In this document: positions 62,913 through 64,000 of the stretch, piece by piece
Numbering within the stretch: position 1 is the stretch's first letter
How the letters are laid out: each line of letters begins with the position of its first letter
Assembly: GCF_001447995.1 (NCBI RefSeq)
Contig: NZ_LDPE01000002.1
Span: 904,201 to 968,200 of the forward strand
DNA from: Maribacter dokdonensis DSW-8
GTDB taxonomy: Bacteria; Bacteroidota; Bacteroidia; Flavobacteriales; Flavobacteriaceae
Length of the DNA stretch: 64,000 nt
Direction: 5' to 3'
Notes under the pieces: generated by a model
The model's input: only the letters and a program-made list of their open reading frames with translations
Told to the model about the DNA's origin: nothing
Database searches by the model: none
Made by a program: the position numbers and the translations under genes

Positions 62913-63881
62913 ATGAATAAATATAAAGAAACTTTTGGAGTCGACATCAGTAAAGATGTCTTTGATGTACATGGTAGTAACAAAGGTCACGACCAGTATA
63001 AGAACGATGAAACTGGATTTAAGAAATTCCTTAAGGAACTGCCCAAATGTTCATTGGTCGTTATGGAAGCTACCGGTTATTATCATTATAGACTTGCCCA
63101 GTTTCTTTACAAAAATGGGGTAATAGTTTCAGTAGTAAACCCATTATCCGTAAAACGTTTCATTCAAATGAAACTGGCTAAAGTAAAAACGGATAAGAGC
63201 GATGCCAAGGCTATATGTGAATATGCACTGGTCAACGAGGTACCTATTTACAATGCCTTGACGGATATCCAGAGCGAATGCTTACAGTTGTTCCGGTTAT
63301 TGGATATCTATTTAAAACAACGTACCGCGACCAAGAACAAGATACACGGAGAAGCTGTTCTGGGCATACCTTCAAAGTTTGTTTATCGTTCCTTGATACG
63401 TAATAAGAAACTGCTCAATAAAGAGGTAGCCGCTATCGAATCAAAGATTCTGTCATTGGTAAAAGAGGACCAACAGGAGCAATTGACTTTATTGATGTCA
63501 ATACCCGGTATAGGTCAAAAGACTGCATTGTTCCTAATAGTGGTCACCGATGGGTTCAATAAGTTCGAAAATGCGGCACAGCTTTGTAGCTATGTAGGTA
63601 TAACCCCAACGATACGGGAATCGGGGAGCAGTGTGAGAGGTCGTGCGCGAATAAGTAAGGTCGGCAATAGAAAACTTCGCAACCTATTATTTCTATGTTC
63701 TTTTAACGCTTGTAAGCACAATAGGGCATGCAGAGAGGTTTATGAGCGGATCGTGAACAGGGGAAAGAGCAAGAAACTGGCACTGATAGCCGTTGCCAAC
63801 AAACTTTTAAAGCAGTCTTTTGCCATTGCAAAATCTGGCAGGCCATATGATGAAACTTACGTTTCAATATTGCCTAGATAA
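62913..63881 (+). CDS. IS110-family transposase (RNA-guided recombinase type)
   Basis: The ATG at 62913 gives 322 residues; a GTG at 62874 would run through the candidate RNA and is rejected. The N-terminal RuvC-like DEDD domain has Asp11 (GVDISKD), Glu52 (MEATG), Asp94 and Asp97 (TDKSDAKA). The C-terminal Transposase_20 domain has IPGIGQKTALFL and RESGSSVRGRARISKVGNRK, which carries the serine nucleophile region. IS110 enzymes excise and insert the element through a circular form, guided by a bridge RNA in characterised members. The gene is intact. Confidence 0.95.
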   Translation: MNKYKETFGVDISKDVFDVHGSNKGHDQYKNDETGFKKFLKELPKCSLVVMEATGYYHYRLAQFLYKNGVIVSVVNPLSVKRFIQMKLAKVKTDKSDAKAICEYALVNEVPIYNALTDIQSECLQLFRLLDIYLKQRTATKNKIHGEAVLGIPSKFVYRSLIRNKKLLNKEVAAIESKILSLVKEDQQEQLTLLMSIPGIGQKTALFLIVVTDGFNKFENAAQLCSYVGITPTIRESGSSVRGRARISKVGNRKLRNLLFLCSFNACKHNRACREVYERIVNRGKSKKLALIAVANKLLKQSFAIAKSGRPYDETYVSILPR

Positions 63882-63906
63882 ATAGAAGCTAGATCGAATA
63901 AAAAAA

Positions 63907-63938
63907 GCTCAAAGAATCAAGTTATTGAATCTATGAGC
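63907..63938. other. Interrupted hairpin in the right end of the IS110 element
   Basis: GCTCA (63907-63911) pairs with TGAGC (63934-63938), and inner AGA/TCT and TCAA/TTGA pairs close a GTTA loop. There is no T-run on the plus strand. It may stop or process the transposase mRNA or shape the element end. Confidence 0.4.
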
Positions 63939-64000
63939 CTGAAATAATATTGTCTCGGATTAAAGAAGAATTTGTTTGTTTTTTATCTCAGTTCTTTGTT

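Larger units (their letters stand above)
62701..63995 (+). mobile_element. IS110-family insertion sequence
   Basis: The element is defined by the IS110 transposase (62913-63881), a 212-bp non-coding left end and a 114-bp right end. Proposed borders: CT at 62701-62702, where the cassette palindrome stops matching, and CT at 63994-63995. Subterminal TCTCAGT occurs at 62713-62719 and 63986-63992. There are no long terminal inverted repeats, as usual in IS110. Total about 1.29 kb, typical of the IS110 group with a long left end. The right border is an inference because the window stops five bases later. Confidence 0.7.

Overview
The window is chromosomal DNA from a low-GC member of the Bacteroidota, almost certainly a marine Flavobacteriaceae (Maribacter/Zobellia-like; genus not provable from here). 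Reasons: a complete gldKLMN gliding/type IX secretion cluster, SusC-style TonB receptor architecture, ComEC-LpxB-SurE and MiaB-sigma54-LptE-SecG-GroES/EL gene orders that I know from flavobacteria, and several promoters of the Bacteroidota type (TTTG or TTG, then TAnnTTTG). No tRNA, rRNA, CRISPR array or prophage was seen.

Layout. 1-4.6 kb (minus): ComEC (cut by the window edge), an NlpC/P60 lipoprotein, LpxB, a small membrane protein and SurE. 4.7-6.9 kb (plus): a tail-specific S41 protease. 6.9-8.5 kb (minus): a DoxX-like protein and the MsrB-MsrA repair pair. 8.6-9.4 kb: a membrane-anchored DNA/RNA endonuclease. 9.4-16.6 kb (minus): the cell-shape cluster mreB-mreC-mreD-mrdA-rodA, preceded by purH. 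16.7-18.4 kb: a free-methionine sulfoxide reductase-like GAF protein and a lipoprotein. 18.5-22.1 kb (plus): a metal-uptake set (Cys-rich HYC_CC_PP protein, TonB receptor, HMA-domain protein) and a 32-residue Lys/Ala/Pro peptide. 22.2-29.2 kb (minus): groL, groS, secG, a TPR-like protein, lptE, a sigma54 activator and miaB. 29.3-34.1 kb: a membrane protein, an LVIVD lipoprotein and topA. 34.2-40.1 kb: an arginase-fold protein with a broken metal site, then gldK-gldL-gldM-gldN. 40.2-45.8 kb: an FAD oxidoreductase, a DUF983 protein, an ABC-F ATPase and two tandem plant-type LRR proteins. 46.2-52.0 kb: an RND efflux operon (adaptor, pump, TolC). 52.0-58.9 kb: small proteins, a GIN-domain protein, a GH113-like enzyme, an acidic repeat protein and a LytS/LytR two-component pair. 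59.0-61.6 kb: a DUF2130 coiled-coil protein, a DinB protein and secreted proteins.

The last 2.4 kb is accessory DNA and the most interesting part. An orphan gene (61831-62529, minus) lies between two long imperfect palindromes ending in GCACAAC/GTTGTGC, arranged as in an integron-type gene cassette. The second palindrome is interrupted by an IS110-family element (about 62701-63995). Its 5' non-coding end can be folded into two matching stem/internal-loop/hairpin modules, as expected for a bridge RNA. One loop carries an 8-nt word found at the element's right end, and the other an 8-nt word found in the DNA just left of its left end. Together these suggest an RNA-guided IS110 element that inserted into an attC-like cassette site.
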